Of a DNA stretch of 8,640 bases, positions 6,992-8,640 are shown piece by piece. Source of the DNA: Prosthecobacter sp. Its GTDB lineage: Bacteria > Verrucomicrobiota > Verrucomicrobiia > Verrucomicrobiales > Verrucomicrobiaceae. The notes below the pieces were generated by a model. It saw nothing but the letters and a program-made list of their open reading frames with translations. It was not told where the DNA came from and made no database searches. Position numbers and translations under genes: made by a program. Numbering within the stretch: the stretch's first letter is position 1; the number at the start of each line of letters is the position of its first letter. The DNA lies in assembly GCA_020216965.1 (NCBI GenBank), contig JAIWOJ010000059.1:1-8640 (forward strand). The letters are read 5' to 3'.

Positions 6992-7903
6992 ATGACTCAG
7001 ATCAGTCCCCCCATGGCCAATTCCTCGCTGCTTATCTACCTCGACGGCAAGCTCGTCCCTGAATCAGAAGCCAAGATTTCCGTTTTCGACCACGGCTTGC
7101 TTTATGGGGATGGATGTTTTGAGGGCATCCGCATCTACAATGGGCGTATATTTCGGCTCACCGAGCATCTGGTCCGTCTGTATGAGAGTGCCCGCTCCAT
7201 CTGTCTGAATATCCCCATCAGCTTTCAAGAGATGGAAAAAGCCACTCTAGACACAGTGGCGGCCAATCAGTTGCGTGATGGTTACATCCGCCTCGTCGTG
7301 ACACGGGGCGTGGGCTCTCTCGGTCTCAATCCATATCAGTGCCCTAAGGCTAGCATTTTTATTATTGCGAGCGGTATTACCCTTTACCCCGCAGAGAAAT
7401 ACGAAACTGGTCTCAGCCTCATCACCTGTGCCACACGCCGTCCAGCATCCGCTGCCCTGAGCCCTCAAGTCAAGAGCCTCAACTATCTCAACAACATCAT
7501 GGCAAAGATTGAGTGCATCCAAGCCGGTTGCGAGGAAGGCATCATGCTTAACGAGCAAGGCTATGTGGCAGAATGCACGGGGGATAACATTTTCATCCTC
7601 AAAAACGGTCAAATCTATACCCCGACGATTTCCAGCGGCGCACTCAACGGCATCACTCGCATGGCCGTCATGGAGGTGATCCGTGAAATGGGGCTCGTGG
7701 TGCATGAAGTCACCATGACACGGCACGATATATATACTGCGGATGAATGTTTCCTTACAGGCACGGCCGCAGAAGTTATCCCTGCAGTGCAATATGACCG
7801 CCGCCCCATCGGAGATGGTCGTCCAGGTCAGACCACCCTCCAGATCATCGCCAAATTCAAAGCCCTCGCGAACTCTACAGGCACCCCGGTTCCTTACGCT
7901 TGA
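6992..7903 (+). CDS. ilvE: Branched-chain amino acid aminotransferase (class IV PLP enzyme)
   Basis: A 303-residue fold-type IV aminotransferase that interconverts Leu, Ile or Val and their 2-oxo acids with 2-oxoglutarate/glutamate, using PLP in the cytoplasm. Visible features are FDHGLLYGDGCFEGIR (32-47), R62 near the phosphate site, the PLP lysine K161 in VKSLNYLNNIMAKIE (160-174), E194 in GYVAECTGDNIFI (190-202), SGALNGITR (215-223) and FLTGTAAEV (254-262). The KSLNYLNN form resembles the branched-chain enzymes common in archaea and non-enteric bacteria. D-amino-acid aminotransferase or aminodeoxychorismate lyase are close relatives and less likely. The length is normal for the family. The ATG at 6992 has AGGGA ten bases ahead; the next ATG (7013) gives MANSSLLIYLDG and is also possible. 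The frame is open upstream to 6845, but that part overlaps rpmE and the terminator. Confidence 0.92.
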   Translation: MTQISPPMANSSLLIYLDGKLVPESEAKISVFDHGLLYGDGCFEGIRIYNGRIFRLTEHLVRLYESARSICLNIPISFQEMEKATLDTVAANQLRDGYIRLVVTRGVGSLGLNPYQCPKASIFIIASGITLYPAEKYETGLSLITCATRRPASAALSPQVKSLNYLNNIMAKIECIQAGCEEGIMLNEQGYVAECTGDNIFILKNGQIYTPTISSGALNGITRMAVMEVIREMGLVVHEVTMTRHDIYTADECFLTGTAAEVIPAVQYDRRPIGDGRPGQTTLQIIAKFKALANSTGTPVPYA

Positions 7904-8046
7904 TTCACGACAGTCTCCCCACGGCTGGGGTTAGATTCATGCTCCAACGATCCATCATATTCTTGTAGGATGGCTGAGCCATAGGAGACTTGAATTTTTT
8001 CACCAGCGAGGGTATGGTCGGTGTTCCTTAGCCATCGCCATTCCAT
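7894..8046 (-). CDS. Possible 50-residue hypothetical protein
   Basis: An unrecognised minus-strand ORF of 50 codons, ATG at 8046 and TAA at 7894-7896. It converges on ilvE and overlaps its last 10 bases. The product begins MEWRWLRNTDHTLAGEK and ends RGETVVNQA. It is polar, has no membrane segment, signal peptide or Cys cluster, and its amino-acid mix looks protein-like. An in-frame TAG lies four codons before the ATG, so it cannot extend upstream. No Shine-Dalgarno is visible. It covers half of the 291-bp gap between ilvE and the DUF1549 gene. It may be a chance ORF or the remnant of a longer gene. Confidence 0.25.
   Translation of the reverse strand: MEWRWLRNTDHTLAGEKIQVSYGSAILQEYDGSLEHESNPSRGETVVNQA
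7917..7930 (+). terminator. Short hairpin after ilvE, weak terminator candidate
   Basis: CCCCA (7917-7921) and TGGGG (7926-7930) form a 5-bp stem with a CGGC tetraloop, 13 bases after the ilvE stop codon. The following TTAGATTC is not a real T-tract, so intrinsic termination would be poor. It is the only hairpin close enough to end ilvE. Confidence 0.3.
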
Positions 8047-8067
8047 GAGACGACGGGGCTAACCTGC

Positions 8068-8093
8068 TTTTCAGAGGGCTGGGGCTCTGAAAA
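8068..8093. repeat. Perfect 9-bp inverted repeat upstream of the DUF1549 gene
   Basis: TTTTCAGAG (8068-8076) and CTCTGAAAA (8085-8093) are exact reverse complements around an 8-base G-rich loop (GGCTGGGG). The T-run lies on the outer 5' side and the A-run on the outer 3' side on both strands, the reverse of an intrinsic terminator. An operator or a structured leader is therefore more likely. It lies about 100 bp before the DUF1549 start and 21 bp upstream of the small minus-strand ORF. Confidence 0.55.
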
Positions 8094-8194
8094 TAATGTT
8101 ACGCTCTGGAAGAACTCAGGCATTTCTAGATGACCGCCAGTATTTTATTGTGAAAAACCGTGGCAATCTTGGCGTTTGTTTGAGCAGTCCTGCC

Positions 8195-8640
8195 ATGCGC
8201 CTCTTTGCTATACTCCCTCTGTTAGCTGTCTTTTTGGCTGCGAATGCTGCCCCTGCAACCAAAGAAGCAGCCTCTCAAATCGATGCCATTCTCCAGGCAG
8301 ATTGGAAAAAGCATAACATCCAAGGCAATCCAGCTGCTGATGATAATACTTTCGTCAGACGCATCTACCTAGACATCATCGGGCGCATCCCCACGACTCG
8401 GGAAGCTGATACCTTTTTGGCTTCAAAAGACACGGACAAAAGAGCCAAATTGATTGATCAGTTGCTCGCTTCCGAGGCCTATGTCCAGCACATGTACAAT
8501 TATTGGGCTGATGTGCTGCGTTTGACTTCAAACGGCAATCAGACAGGTGCCATCACGGGCTCTGCCTATGTGAATTTTGTAAAAGACAGCCTGCGATCGA
8601 ATAAACCCTACGACCAGTTTGTCCGCGACATGATCTCCGC
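8195..8640 (+). CDS. Secreted DUF1549 (PSCyt2) domain protein (5' part)
   Basis: The first 148 codons of a larger gene that runs off the right edge. A signal peptide is visible: MRLFAILPLLAVFLAANA, with likely cleavage near residues 18-20, so the protein is exported. From about residue 24 comes the DUF1549/PSCyt2 region: IDAILQADWKKH (29-40), TFVRRIYLDIIGRIPTTREA (52-71), KLIDQLLASEAYVQHMYNYW (85-104, abridged core) and FVKDSLRSNKPYDQFVRDM (128-146). Such proteins usually continue into DUF1553 and are numerous in Planctomycetes and Verrucomicrobia; their function is not established, though they often neighbour sulphatases and DUF1501 proteins. There is no N-terminal cytochrome-type CxxCH in the visible part. 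No Shine-Dalgarno is seen. An in-frame GTG at 8150 would add 15 residues but is less likely, since the ATG already begins a normal signal peptide. Confidence 0.9.
   Translation, partial: MRLFAILPLLAVFLAANAAPATKEAASQIDAILQADWKKHNIQGNPAADDNTFVRRIYLDIIGRIPTTREADTFLASKDTDKRAKLIDQLLASEAYVQHMYNYWADVLRLTSNGNQTGAITGSAYVNFVKDSLRSNKPYDQFVRDMIS

Noticed and set aside
7247..7792. 181-residue minus-strand ORF inside ilvE
   Set aside because: It is a His/Cys-rich antisense shadow of a clearly conserved PLP enzyme, with no recognisable fold or start signal.
1..8640. Defence system, biosynthetic cluster, prophage, CRISPR or mobile element
   Set aside because: All sizeable genes belong to known housekeeping or envelope families. 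No direct-repeat array, terminal inverted repeats, integrase, transposase, toxin-antitoxin pair or tRNA attachment site is visible.

Overview
The window looks like ordinary chromosomal DNA from a bacterium of the Planctomycetota-Verrucomicrobiota-Chlamydiota group, most likely a Verrucomicrobiota of the Prosthecobacter/Verrucomicrobium kind. The clues are a secreted DUF1549 (PSCyt2) protein at the right edge, a family very abundant in Planctomycetes and Verrucomicrobia, a small zinc-ribbon/membrane-anchor protein of a type I associate with Verrucomicrobia, a ClpC-type unfoldase, and mostly weak Shine-Dalgarno signals. The genus is inference from gene content. I see no transposon, integrase, tRNA, rRNA or CRISPR array.

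Layout. A minus-strand block fills 1 to about 6468. In transcription order it reads: a Wzy_C O-antigen ligase-type membrane protein, a SulP anion transporter with STAS domain, the Fe-S assembly protein SufT, a zinc-ribbon small membrane protein, and the first 701 residues of ClpC, whose C-terminus runs off the left edge. The first two genes are tightly coupled, because the strong ribosome site of the GTG-started transporter overlaps the ligase stop codon. The zinc-ribbon gene lies 20 bp after sufT. ClpC appears separable: a weak terminator and a weak promoter lie in front of it.

From about 6469 to 6669 a roughly 200-bp divergent intergenic region separates this block from a plus-strand pair, ribosomal protein L31 (rpmE) and a branched-chain aminotransferase (ilvE). 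A clear terminator-type hairpin ends rpmE. It also sits directly in front of the ilvE ribosome site, leaving no room for a separate ilvE promoter downstream of it. It may therefore act as an attenuator.

The 291 bp from 7904 to 8194 hold a possible 50-codon minus-strand ORF and two inverted repeats, one of them a perfect 9-bp pair. The window ends inside the DUF1549 gene. The genes are mostly housekeeping (protein quality control, Fe-S assembly, translation, amino-acid metabolism) mixed with envelope functions (glycan ligation, anion transport). I found no convincing new multi-gene system. The points worth a second look are regulatory (the ilvE leader hairpin, the inverted repeats) and contextual (the ligase-SulP coupling, the sufT-zinc-ribbon pair).
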